From Intestinibacter bartlettii (GTDB lineage Bacteria; Bacillota; Clostridia; Peptostreptococcales; Peptostreptococcaceae), in the NCBI GenBank assembly GCA_025148965.1, contig CP102273.1, positions 2,852,001 through 2,916,000 on the forward strand: a DNA stretch of 64,000 nucleotides. The letters run 5' to 3'. Shown in pieces: positions 28,119 through 36,319 of the stretch (position 1 is its first letter; the number at the start of each line of letters is the position of its first letter). The notes beneath the pieces are model-generated. The model ran no database searches. It saw nothing but the letters and a program-made list of their open reading frames with translations, and was not told the origin of the DNA. A program made the position numbers and the translations under genes.

Positions 28119-28154
28119 ATTTATGCATTGTTTATATAGATACCTAGAATCACT

Positions 28155-29405
28155 CTAGATTATATATGACTGGTATTTAACATAATCCTCTTTACTACAT
28201 TCTATACTAAATAAAGTTCCTTCATTAGTATATTCAGTTTCTAGAACAGTTGAACTATCAATTATATAAGATGTCATTTTACCATCTTTATAAGGAACCA
28301 TAACCTTACATTTTATATAATCCATAAATATATTTTTACATATAGATTCCAATAATTCTTCTATACCTATATATTTTTTAGCTGAAACCAGCATCCCTTC
28401 TATATTGAATGTATCTAATTCCATTAAATCAACTTTATTATATACATAAATCACAGGAATATTATCCGCCCCTATTTGATTTAATGTTTCATTTGTTACA
28501 TTTATATGATTTTCATAATTAGGATTAGATATATCAATCACATGAAGTAATAAGTCCGCATCACAAACTTCTTCTAGAGTAGACCTAAAAGCTTTTACTA
28601 AACTATGAGGTAAATCCCCAACAAATCCCACTGTATCTGATAATAAAAAAGATTTATTATTATCTAATTTTATATTTCTAACATAAGTTTCTAAAGTTGC
28701 AAATAGCATATTTTTTTCAAATACTTTTTTATCTTCATCATTTATAAACTTCTCTACTAAAGCATTCATAACAGATGACTTACCAGCATTTGTATATCCT
28801 ACTAAAGCTACATTAGGAATATTAGATTTTTTCCTTTTACTTTTTTGTACTTCTCTTTGATTTTTTAATACTTCAAGCTCTTTATTTAAATTAGCAATTT
28901 TATCTTCTATTCTTCTACGGTCTAATTCTAATTTTGTTTCTCCTGCGCCTCTGTTTTTAGTCCCTACTCCACCACTTTGACGACCTAAATCTTCATTTGA
29001 ACCAACTAATCTTGGTAATTCATATTGGAGCTTCGCAACCTCTACTTGTAATTTAGATTCTCTTGTTTTTGCTCTATTTGCAAAGATATCTAATATTAAC
29101 GCAGTTCTATCTATGACATTACAATTTATTTCTTCTTCAATATTTTTAACTTGTGACGCTGATAATTCATTATTAAATATAACTATATCTGCATTGTTTT
29201 CTTCTACTAAATTTTTTAATTCATCTATCTTCCCACTACCCATATAAAAAGTAGAGTTAACTTTCTTTGAATTCTGCTTAATTTGACCAACAGTTTCTAT
29301 TTTGCAAGCTAAGCATAAATTTTTTAATTCTTCCATAGATTCATCAAAATTATTTTTATTATTTATATTAATTCCTACAATTATTCCTTTTTTTATCATC
29401 TTCAT
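28155..29405 (-). CDS. hflX: HflX-family ribosome-associated GTPase (HflXr-like)
   Basis: 416 aa. N-terminal HflX domain with FYMGSGKIDEL and VIDRTALILDIFANRAKTRESKLQVEVAKL; linker with GGVGTKNRGAGETKLELDRRR; GTPase G1 GYTNAGKS (203-210), G3 DTVGF (257-261), G4 NKVD (323-326). The usual FATLDPTTR-like switch reads FATLETYVR, a departure from housekeeping HflX. HflX splits or rescues stalled ribosomes; HflXr homologues confer macrolide/lincosamide resistance in Listeria. Being second after erm, inside a mobile element and behind an RLR leader copy, this is probably a resistance-type HflX. In-frame ATG at 29399 is an alternative start. Confidence 0.9.
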   Translation of the reverse strand: MKMIKKGIIVGININNKNNFDESMEELKNLCLACKIETVGQIKQNSKKVNSTFYMGSGKIDELKNLVEENNADIVIFNNELSASQVKNIEEEINCNVIDRTALILDIFANRAKTRESKLQVEVAKLQYELPRLVGSNEDLGRQSGGVGTKNRGAGETKLELDRRRIEDKIANLNKELEVLKNQREVQKSKRKKSNIPNVALVGYTNAGKSSVMNALVEKFINDEDKKVFEKNMLFATLETYVRNIKLDNNKSFLLSDTVGFVGDLPHSLVKAFRSTLEEVCDADLLLHVIDISNPNYENHINVTNETLNQIGADNIPVIYVYNKVDLMELDTFNIEGMLVSAKKYIGIEELLESICKNIFMDYIKCKVMVPYKDGKMTSYIIDSSTVLETEYTNEGTLFSIECSKEDYVKYQSYII

Positions 29406-29497
29406 AATCTCCTGTAATTTTATATTTAAATATTAACTTTAAATATCACGGGATTATGACTCTTTATTAAATTAAGATAATAGCCACAACCCGTGAC

Positions 29498-29542
29498 TTA
29501 TCCTCTTAATCTTATTGACGCTATTCCACCATTCATAATCAT
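29498..29542 (-). CDS. Leader peptide MIMNGGIASIRLRG of hflX
   Basis: A 14-residue ORF with its own AGGAGGTGTTAAA site, 92 nt upstream of hflX. It contains the RLR motif at which ribosomes stall with macrolides in the ErmD/ErmQ-type leaders. After it, TCACGGGTT and AATCCCGTGA (ending just before the hflX ribosome site) can form a hairpin. It duplicates the erm leader 944 nt away, differing in the last residue (Gly for Arg). Confidence 0.88.
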   Translation of the reverse strand: MIMNGGIASIRLRG

Positions 29543-29573
29543 TTTAACACCTCCTAATTTAAATCTACTATTA

Positions 29574-30347
29574 CTAATCTATCTTTTGTTTATATCTAAA
29601 TAACTGTATCCAATCATTATAAGAAACTTCACTAATATTATTAAGATTTATACCTAGGTATTTAATTACTGCATGAATTTGATTTTTTGTAAATACATCT
29701 CTTAAGTTATTAATAGACTTAGATATAAAACTTGTATATTCATTCCATTCATCTTTAGATATATCATATTTATATTTTCTTTTAAAATATACTAAGACGC
29801 AATCTACACTAGGCATGGGATGGAAGTCTTCTCTATTAAAATAGTGCACTATCTTAATATCAAATTTAGTTTTTAAAAGTAATGATAATTTACTCTCTCT
29901 AGGTATTCCCATAAATCTTTTTGCGGAACCTTTCTCCATAACTAGCCACATATCAGTTGGTGAATTTAACTCTTCTAATAATAATTTCTTAATAATCTTT
30001 GTTGTTATATAAAAAGGAATATTAGAAAATACCTTATATTCTCTTTTTTTAGGTAATTTCCAATTTAAAAAATCTTTATTAATAAGAGTAACATTATTTT
30101 TACTTTTAAATTTATTTATTAAATTTCCATATAAACTTCTATCTAGTTCTATAGCTGTAACCCAATAACTTTTTTCACATAAAGCTTCTGTTATATGACC
30201 TTTTCCTGGTCCAATTTCAATAACAAAATCATTTTTGGATATATTTGTTTTTTTTATTAATTTATATATAGTATTTTTACTAGTAATAAAATTTTGCGAT
30301 ACACTAATATCAACTTTTCCTCTATAATTATTACTTTTAGCTTTCAT
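29574..30347 (-). CDS. erm: 23S rRNA (adenine-N6) methyltransferase, Erm family
   Basis: 257 aa. QNFITSKNTIYKLIKK at the N-terminus; SAM motif I EIGPGKGH (44-51), acidic motif II AIELD (65-69), motif III NKDF (90-93), catalytic motif IV NIPF (109-112; NIPY in most), FHPMPSVDCVLV and the C-terminal FTKNQIHAVIKYLGI. Modifies A2058 of 23S rRNA, giving macrolide-lincosamide-streptogramin B resistance. Shorter and distinct from KsgA/RsmA, with an Erm-type basic end. AAGGAG precedes ATG by seven nt. Induction expected through the RLR leader upstream. It seems nearest the clostridial Erm(Q)-type group, by inspection only. Confidence 0.93.
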   Translation of the reverse strand: MKAKSNNYRGKVDISVSQNFITSKNTIYKLIKKTNISKNDFVIEIGPGKGHITEALCEKSYWVTAIELDRSLYGNLINKFKSKNNVTLINKDFLNWKLPKKREYKVFSNIPFYITTKIIKKLLLEELNSPTDMWLVMEKGSAKRFMGIPRESKLSLLLKTKFDIKIVHYFNREDFHPMPSVDCVLVYFKRKYKYDISKDEWNEYTSFISKSINNLRDVFTKNQIHAVIKYLGINLNNISEVSYNDWIQLFRYKQKID

Positions 30348-30441
30348 TCATAATCTCCTTAATTCACTATTTTTACTCTTTAAATAGCACGGAGTTATGA
30401 CATTATATTAAATTTGTTTAACGATAGCCACAACTCGTGCG

Positions 30442-30486
30442 CTATCTTCTTAATCTTATTGACGCTATTCCACCATTCATAATCAT
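30442..30486 (-). CDS. Leader peptide MIMNGGIASIRLRR of erm
   Basis: A 14-residue ORF with AGGAGG (30494-30499) well placed. It belongs to the RLR class of erm leaders, where drug-bound ribosomes arrest at Arg-Leu-Arg. Downstream GCACGAGTTGTG and CATAACTCCGTGC pair, close to the erm ribosome site, as expected for induction by refolding. Confidence 0.9.
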   Translation of the reverse strand: MIMNGGIASIRLRR

Positions 30487-30651
30487 TTTATTTCCTCCTA
30501 TTTTTCATATAATAAGCTTTAAATATTTGTTTATAATTTTTGCATCTTTATTAAGTAGTTATTTTCAAACGAAGATATTTTTAAATTTTTTCATTATTTA
30601 TACTCTCTATGTTAACTATTAATATTAAATAGCGCAGAGCTATAACATTAT

Positions 30652-30692
30652 AAAAAATCCCCTAGAATATAAGTCGATATTCCAGGGGATTT
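30652..30692 (-). terminator. Attenuator terminator of the erm-hflX operon
   Basis: On the minus strand AAATCCCCTGGAATAT pairs with ATATTCTAGGGGATTT (one G-T pair), followed by T6. Located between the 23-codon uORF and the erm leader. A competing pairing between 30722-30730 (GGGTATATT) inside the uORF and AATATAC...CCC (30699-30686) would dissolve it. Confidence 0.8.
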
Positions 30693-30712
30693 GTATATTA
30701 AGCATATGCTAT

Positions 30713-30784
30713 CTAATTTATAATATACCCAGGAGTAATGTATATTTTTTTTAATTTATTAAGCATTATATATAAATTTTTCAT
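30713..30784 (-). CDS. Upstream ORF (23 aa) of the erm-hflX operon
   Basis: MKNLYIMLNKLKKIYITPGY then IIN, stop TAG. It has a strong AAAGGAG site (30793-30799) and lies directly after the promoter and before the attenuator, the arrangement of ribosome-mediated attenuation. Its Pro-Gly-Tyr codons fall in the antiterminator strand. Confidence 0.78.
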   Translation of the reverse strand: MKNLYIMLNKLKKIYITPGYIIN

Positions 30785-30817
30785 AACTACAACTCCTTTC
30801 ATATTTTAATGTATTTA

Positions 30818-30846
30818 ATAATACCATAAACTATATTTACTGTAAA
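30818..30846 (-). promoter_or_regulatory. Promoter of the erm-hflX operon
   Basis: TTTACA (30841-30846), 17-nt spacer, TATTAT (30818-30823): near-consensus sigma-A promoter reading into the uORF and erm. Confidence 0.85.
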
Positions 30847-30893
30847 GCACTCCGATTCACTTCTAGCAAAATCACAATATACTTTATAGATAA

Positions 30894-30921
30894 AATAAAA
30901 AATAGGAGCTATGCTCCTATC
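30894..30921 (-). terminator. Terminator at the right end of the element
   Basis: ATAGGAGC (30902-30909) / GCTCCTAT (30913-30920), then T6 on the minus strand. Blocks transcription entering from the RsiV-like gene outside. Confidence 0.8.
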
Positions 30922-30975
30922 CTTTTGCTTCGCAATATATAACAATTAGGAACTTAATTATATTATATATGATTA

Positions 30976-30999
30976 ATCACAAAGTTAGCTAACAGAGCC
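30976..30999 (-). repeat. Right terminal inverted repeat
   Basis: Read inward on the minus strand: GGCTCTGTTAGCTAACTT, ending TGTGAT; 22 of 24 identical to the left repeat. Confidence 0.88.
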
Positions 31000-31007
31000 T
31001 TAATTTA
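31000..31007. repeat. Target-site duplication, right copy
   Basis: TTAATTTA, directly abutting the stop codon of the RsiV-like gene (31008-31010); identical to 27678-27685. Confidence 0.85.
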
Positions 31008-31766
31008 TTATTCTTTAAAAAATATAATTTCTTTATATTGATTATTAAGCAAATTACTTATAATTTCTTTATTAATCGGAAACTCTGGTATCCCTGCTAC
31101 ATAGGGAGCTATATCATATAAATCAAAAAATATAACTATTGTATCATCTACTATATAAAATTTCTGATTATATTTTATTTCATTAAATGCATAAAGTTGT
31201 GTACTATTCTTTGGTAAGTTTTGTTCCTTATTTAATTGTATTATTTGTTTTTTTATTTCATCTTCTATCACTACTTTATAATTTGAATTTTCATTAAAAA
31301 GATCTTTTAAAGTAAATATTCCACCTGAAGTTAAATCCACATTATATGGAATATATTCATAAGTCCCATGCGCTCCACCACTATATTTATAATATTTGAT
31401 GAGCATACTAAGTACCTTATTATTACTCTTTTTAACTTCATAATCTGAACTTATAACAAATTTATTTTCTGCATCTGGAAAATCATCGAAATAAGACTCT
31501 GCCTCCTTAACCGAAGTGTTATAAAAATTCATTATATCCGATTCAAATTTTTTATTTAAAATACGTTCAATCTCTTTATTATTCATCACCAATTTTGGTA
31601 TTTTTAATTCAGACTTAATATATTTATTTTCTTTGTTAATAACTTTTGAATCTACAGCTGCATTTCTAGTATTTAATTCAAAAGCCTCCCTAACTGTATT
31701 AAAGTTACATATTGAAACTATCAAAATACCTGCAATTAGAACTATTATAGTGGTTAATTTTTTCAT
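31008..31766 (-). CDS. RsiV/PdaC-like protein (DUF4163 + DUF3298)
   Basis: 252 aa. N-terminal membrane segment (LTTIIVLIAGILIVSI), then an extracellular DUF4163 part (YIKSELKIPKLVMNNKEIERILNKKF) and DUF3298 part (GGAHGTYEYIPYNVDLTSGGIFTLKDLF ... FYIVDDTIVIFFDLYDIAPYVAGIPEFPI). The same pair forms the lysozyme-binding domain of anti-sigma RsiV and the non-catalytic half of deacetylase PdaC. Here there is neither a cytosolic anti-sigma helix nor a deacetylase, and no sigma gene beside it, so the role is unknown. Its own terminator was separated from it by the mobile element. Confidence 0.85.
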   Translation of the reverse strand: MKKLTTIIVLIAGILIVSICNFNTVREAFELNTRNAAVDSKVINKENKYIKSELKIPKLVMNNKEIERILNKKFESDIMNFYNTSVKEAESYFDDFPDAENKFVISSDYEVKKSNNKVLSMLIKYYKYSGGAHGTYEYIPYNVDLTSGGIFTLKDLFNENSNYKVVIEDEIKKQIIQLNKEQNLPKNSTQLYAFNEIKYNQKFYIVDDTIVIFFDLYDIAPYVAGIPEFPINKEIISNLLNNQYKEIIFFKE

Positions 31767-31768
31767 AA

Positions 31769-31803
31769 AAAAGCCCCTCCTCTATTTATAGAGTGAGGAG
31801 TTT
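31769..31803 (-). terminator. Hairpin overlapping the RsiV-like gene's ribosome site
   Basis: CTCCTC-A-CTCTA pairs with TAGAG-GAGGGG and is followed by T6 up to the ATG. It probably ends the DUF445 transcript, and as its 3' arm includes the AGGAGGGG site it may also limit translation of the next gene. Confidence 0.6.
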
Positions 31804-31811
31804 TTATTATT

Positions 31812-34800
31812 TTATTCCTTAAAGATATTATCTGTATTTATTTCAAATTCATCCACTTTCTTGCTATAGAACCAGTCAGCTATCCATAAAACAATTGATA
31901 GATACATATTTAATCCAAATACAGCTCCCATTGAACCATATAAGTATAATTTTATGAAGAAATCTCCCGCAAATGCATTGAATAGCATATGGATTTCTCT
32001 TGGGTCCATAATTTCTACTTGTTCTGTAGTTATTTCTTTAAGTTTAAGTGCTTTCATTGCATCTACTGTAAATCCGATTCCTGTAGTTAATAAAGCATCT
32101 ACAGTTCTTCTTACAATGTATTCTTTTGTTGAATCATCAATAAACTTAAATTCACTTTCTATGCAATTAAATATTATTTTATCTACTATATACTGATTAT
32201 TTTCATTAAAATCTATATCTTTAAATAGTTTTTCTAGATATATTTCTATTTCAGAAATTAAAACATCTTGATTTAATATATCATTCAATTTCATTCCTAT
32301 AATGTTGTTATTATAAGCTCTTTCAATAGATTCTAATAATAAACCTCTGCTTCTAGAATTAGAATTAATTTGTTCTAATATAGATTTAACAATAACTGAT
32401 ATATTTTCATCTACATTTAATATATTTTCTAATTTCTGTTCTAATACTTTTGAAGTTATATTTTCGTATACATAAGTGTTTATAAATTTATTTATATTTT
32501 CTATATTATTGTTATAGTTATCATTTATATTATTTAAAGTTTGAATTATATCTTCTTGTATTAGGTTATATAGACCTTCGATTGTATCTATATTTGTTTG
32601 TTCAAAAATTTCTTCAAGTTTTATATTCTTAACTTTATTAATTGCATCTAATGCCAATACATCTATATTGTTGAACATAGTTTCATTTTCGTTTATTTCT
32701 AAAACTAAATTATCTGCAATTAGTTTTGTATTTACCTGTTCTGCAACAAATCCTATATTTTGAATAGTTGTTGGATAAATTGCTGATTTAAGTGAAACCG
32801 ATGCTGTTTTTATTGTTGAATACATAGTCTCGTTTATAAAATCTTCTAATTTTGTCTCTATAATATTTAAAACTACTAGACTTACTAAACGATCACCATT
32901 CATAAAATCATATGCCATTTTAACAAAGAAATTAAGTTGAGCTCTCACCATAGAAACAATCATACTTACTACTTTATCTTTATTTTCTTGGGCATAATTA
33001 TTTAGTTTTCTCAATAATGATGCTGTTATTTGATATAAATTTTTATCTATAGTTATTCTTAGAGTACCCTCAAAAACTTCACCTATAGTCTTTTCTTCAT
33101 GCAGTTGAGTTTGTAAGAAATCATCCATTGATTTTTCTATTATAGCTGGTAAATTTTCAATTATATAATTGTTTAAATTGTCTCCAACATATAATTCTAA
33201 TTTAGATAATCTTTCATCTCCTACAATATCAGCTATTGTTTTTGAGGCAAAATTATTATAAAATTCTCCATTATTTAAAACCAATGCTTTTATAACTTCT
33301 TCTTTAAGGGCTTTCTCAACAGAAATTTTTACACTGTTATCAATAGCCTCATTTACACTATTATTAATAGTTTCAACTACTTTTTTAGGTAGTATATTAT
33401 TTATTGTATTTTGTTTATCTAATTTGCCTTGTACAAATTTTATAATTGAATCATCTAACTTATCTAAATTAGATAAAAAGTTTTCTGATAAACTTAAAAC
33501 TTTTTGTTTTGTTAAAACAGTATCTACTGTTAAATTATCACTTACTTTTGCTAAAGATTTTGCTATCTTAGCTTTATTTTTTTCACATTGATTTATAATA
33601 AATCCATATAAAAATTTGCTTATTTTATTCTTCTTTTCACTTGCTATATCTACAATTATTTTAAAATTATTGTTAGATACAAAATTGTATATACTATCAG
33701 AGAATTTATCTTTTTTGCTATTAAATAAACTTTCTACTCTCTTTCCTTTTAAAAGTTCATTATCTATAAAATAAGCCATTCCATTTGCAAAACTTTCTTT
33801 ATGTGCAGGTATATATCCTTGTGCAAAAATCTTGAAAACTGGTATTTTTGCAACAAATTTATTTTTTTCGTAAGGATGGAATATCATCCATAAAGCTATA
33901 ACATTTGTAAGTATACCTACTAATCCCATTAATACACATGCCATTATTGTAGTTTGATATCTGTTATAGAAACCGAAATTATTTATTGTTCCATTTATTC
34001 CAAATGCAAATATCAATCCCGCTACAGTTCCCAATAATGCACCAAAATAAGATAATGGTTTAAGCTGTTTTCCCATAAAACTTTGTGCTATATTACATAT
34101 TTCATCTTCATCAAGTTTTATTAAATTGTTGTATATTACTCTTTGAACGTTGTTGTCTATTACTTTATCTACGTTGTTTACAAGGCCTTTATGAAGTTTC
34201 TCACTTAATGATAAACTAAATCCTTCTTTATCTTTAATTAAATCAAGAACATTATTTAACTCTTTATCTTTTAGATTTTCTAATGCTATTTCTTTTAAAT
34301 CATTAAACTTTCTACAGATTAATAATATTAATGATTCTTTATTCTTAATTATTAAACTTTCAAAGTCTATATTTTTAAGGCCTGATGAAATCATCTTTTC
34401 AATATACACCTTGCATGTAACCTTGTTAGTGCCTATATATTTTGCAATTAATTTCGGCAGTTTTTTAGATAATAAACCTACTTTTTCTTCTGAAATTAAA
34501 TTTGCTATATTGTTGTTTAATATTTGCTCTGTTTTATTTTTCAATAATTCAGCTACGTAATTATTTATTTTTCCTTGGTTTGATTTTATAAATTTATAAA
34601 TCAAAGGTATAACTTTTGATTTAAATACTTTCTCTAAATCTATTTTTGCAAATTCTGAGATTTTCTTTCCTTTTAAGTTAGATACTATTTTTTGAGTTAA
34701 AATATCTCCTTTTTGATTAAATAAGTCTATTAATCTTTCACAAATATCATTATCACTTAAATTTAACTTATCTTGTAATAAGTCAACTATGTCACCAATA

Positions 34801-36038
34801 TTTGTTTCCTCGAAAAATTTAGATATTGCTAGGTATATCTTTTCACTAGATTCAGGAGTCAAGTCATACCCTTCTACCATATTGGCAGCTCTATCTACAA
34901 TTTTTAAAGTTTGAGAAATTGTTGCCAACATACCTCCGAATTTATCAACTATTCCCCTAAAAGACTGATCTTCTGTTTGATTTACTGTTTCATCTACAGC
35001 TGTATTTATAACTGTATCTATCTTTTCTTTATTTTCATATAACCAATTAGATATATGTGGTGCTATATCAGGTATAATGTATCTGATATAACTTACTAAA
35101 GAGTTTGCAAATTGCGGTGGAAGTACTTCAAATAACGTTAAGTCCATACCTTTTGCTATTGTTAAAAATTCAGATATAATTTCTTTTACTTTATCTTTAT
35201 TCTCTTGTTCATCTATTAATATTTGAATATGTTTAAATAATAAATTACTTATATTATCTAAACCTTCTTGTCCTGCTATATCTTCTAAAGTTTTTTGACC
35301 TAGTCCGTCTTCTAATTTTGATATTACTGATTTTAAATCAAGTAACTCATATAATTTCTCTAATAAATCTAAACATTGTTTTTCATCATTTATTATATTA
35401 TTTATAGATTCGTTAATTATACTTGATATACCATTAACTAGACTTTGATTTGCATCATCACTTAAAATTTGTGCCAAAGTTAAATCTTTATTTTCATCAT
35501 ATAAACATGACAAAAAGTCTTCTAATTTTTCATCAGTTTCTAATACTTCTATAATTAATCCAACTATTTTTTCACTTATATTATCTAGTTGTTCCTTTTG
35601 TAATAAACTTTTGATATCTATTTTATTAGATAAATTATCTATTAATTTTGGTAATTCTTCTTGTAAATTTTGTTCTATAAATGTAATGCATTGCGCAGTA
35701 CTTGTGCTTATTCCTGGTATATTTTTTAATTTTACACCATTAAATACATCATTTAATGAATTAGTCATAAAATCTATACATGCTGAATCTATTACATCAG
35801 AAAAATCTTTGCTTTCTATAGAACCAATCAGTGTCTCCGAATTTATGATATCTTTTTCAACTAATTCACTTATTTCCTCTATAAATTTCACTTTATTCTT
35901 TTTTACGGCTCCACCAATTTTTAAAGGTGTATATTCTTTAAAAATCATATTAACAGCATATTTATTAGTTATGTATCCAGCAACCGCACCAGAAAAGCCC
36001 TGCATAAATATAAAAAGAATATCTTGTATATTTGCCAT
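31812..36038 (-). CDS. Giant DUF445-family membrane protein with two DUF445 units
   Basis: About 1408 aa from ATG 36038 (GGGTGAT upstream; a GTG three codons earlier is weaker). The N-terminal unit opens with FSGAVAGYITNKYAVNMIFKEYTP; a second, similar unit starts near residue 665 with GTVAGLIFAFGINGTI, MGLVGILTNVIALWMIFHPYE and KIPVFKIFAQGYIPAHKESFA. Long helical, Ile/Asn/Lys-rich regions with repeated short amphipathic segments lie between, and a membrane segment (IKLYLYGSMGAVFGLNMYLSIVLWIADWF) near the end. DUF445 proteins (YheB-like) are usually about 400 aa; function unknown. The tandem, threefold-longer form is unusual. Confidence 0.85.
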   Translation of the reverse strand: MANIQDILFIFMQGFSGAVAGYITNKYAVNMIFKEYTPLKIGGAVKKNKVKFIEEISELVEKDIINSETLIGSIESKDFSDVIDSACIDFMTNSLNDVFNGVKLKNIPGISTSTAQCITFIEQNLQEELPKLIDNLSNKIDIKSLLQKEQLDNISEKIVGLIIEVLETDEKLEDFLSCLYDENKDLTLAQILSDDANQSLVNGISSIINESINNIINDEKQCLDLLEKLYELLDLKSVISKLEDGLGQKTLEDIAGQEGLDNISNLLFKHIQILIDEQENKDKVKEIISEFLTIAKGMDLTLFEVLPPQFANSLVSYIRYIIPDIAPHISNWLYENKEKIDTVINTAVDETVNQTEDQSFRGIVDKFGGMLATISQTLKIVDRAANMVEGYDLTPESSEKIYLAISKFFEETNIGDIVDLLQDKLNLSDNDICERLIDLFNQKGDILTQKIVSNLKGKKISEFAKIDLEKVFKSKVIPLIYKFIKSNQGKINNYVAELLKNKTEQILNNNIANLISEEKVGLLSKKLPKLIAKYIGTNKVTCKVYIEKMISSGLKNIDFESLIIKNKESLILLICRKFNDLKEIALENLKDKELNNVLDLIKDKEGFSLSLSEKLHKGLVNNVDKVIDNNVQRVIYNNLIKLDEDEICNIAQSFMGKQLKPLSYFGALLGTVAGLIFAFGINGTINNFGFYNRYQTTIMACVLMGLVGILTNVIALWMIFHPYEKNKFVAKIPVFKIFAQGYIPAHKESFANGMAYFIDNELLKGKRVESLFNSKKDKFSDSIYNFVSNNNFKIIVDIASEKKNKISKFLYGFIINQCEKNKAKIAKSLAKVSDNLTVDTVLTKQKVLSLSENFLSNLDKLDDSIIKFVQGKLDKQNTINNILPKKVVETINNSVNEAIDNSVKISVEKALKEEVIKALVLNNGEFYNNFASKTIADIVGDERLSKLELYVGDNLNNYIIENLPAIIEKSMDDFLQTQLHEEKTIGEVFEGTLRITIDKNLYQITASLLRKLNNYAQENKDKVVSMIVSMVRAQLNFFVKMAYDFMNGDRLVSLVVLNIIETKLEDFINETMYSTIKTASVSLKSAIYPTTIQNIGFVAEQVNTKLIADNLVLEINENETMFNNIDVLALDAINKVKNIKLEEIFEQTNIDTIEGLYNLIQEDIIQTLNNINDNYNNNIENINKFINTYVYENITSKVLEQKLENILNVDENISVIVKSILEQINSNSRSRGLLLESIERAYNNNIIGMKLNDILNQDVLISEIEIYLEKLFKDIDFNENNQYIVDKIIFNCIESEFKFIDDSTKEYIVRRTVDALLTTGIGFTVDAMKALKLKEITTEQVEIMDPREIHMLFNAFAGDFFIKLYLYGSMGAVFGLNMYLSIVLWIADWFYSKKVDEFEINTDNIFKE

Positions 36039-36261
36039 TCTTATCACCCATTCACTATAATTTATATTTAAAAATTGTATATTTTTCCTTAAACAAGTAT
36101 ATAATAAAACCTTCTATTAAACAAGAAAAGTAAAGTTAAATTATTTGCCTTTAAACTATATTATATTAATATACCCAAAATCCTCTATTAACAGTAATTT
36201 AAACATAACTTAGTTTATTTTATATGAATTTATTTAATTTCATATAATTTTTCGTATTATA

Positions 36262-36299
36262 AAAGAGCCTTCTTAATATAAAAATTAAAAAGACTCTTG
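36262..36299 (-). terminator. Terminator of the M20 peptidase gene
   Basis: AAGAGTCTTTTTAAT pairs with ATTAAGAAGGCTCTT (two mismatches), T-rich tail on the minus strand. The rest of 36048-36319 is AT-rich and holds nothing else I can support. Confidence 0.7.
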
Positions 36300-36319
36300 T
36301 TATTATAATACTCTTTAAT

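Larger units (their letters stand above)
27686..30999. mobile_element. Transposase-less mobile element carrying erm and hflX
   Basis: 3314 bp bounded by 24-bp inverted repeats (22 of 24 identical) and a perfect 8-bp target duplication. Ends begin GGCT(T/C)TGTTAGC. An 8-bp duplication and GG(C/T)(T/A)CTGTT-type ends are as in the IS6 family; that family assignment is inference. No transposase is encoded, so movement would need a helper in trans. Contents from the right end: hairpin terminator, promoter, 23-codon uORF, attenuator, leader peptide, erm, leader peptide, hflX, terminator, relic ORF, second terminator. Confidence 0.85.

Noticed and set aside
29574-30347. KsgA/RsmA (16S dimethyltransferase) for the methylase
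   Set aside because: Length, FTKNQ end, mobile setting and RLR leader fit Erm, not the housekeeping enzyme.
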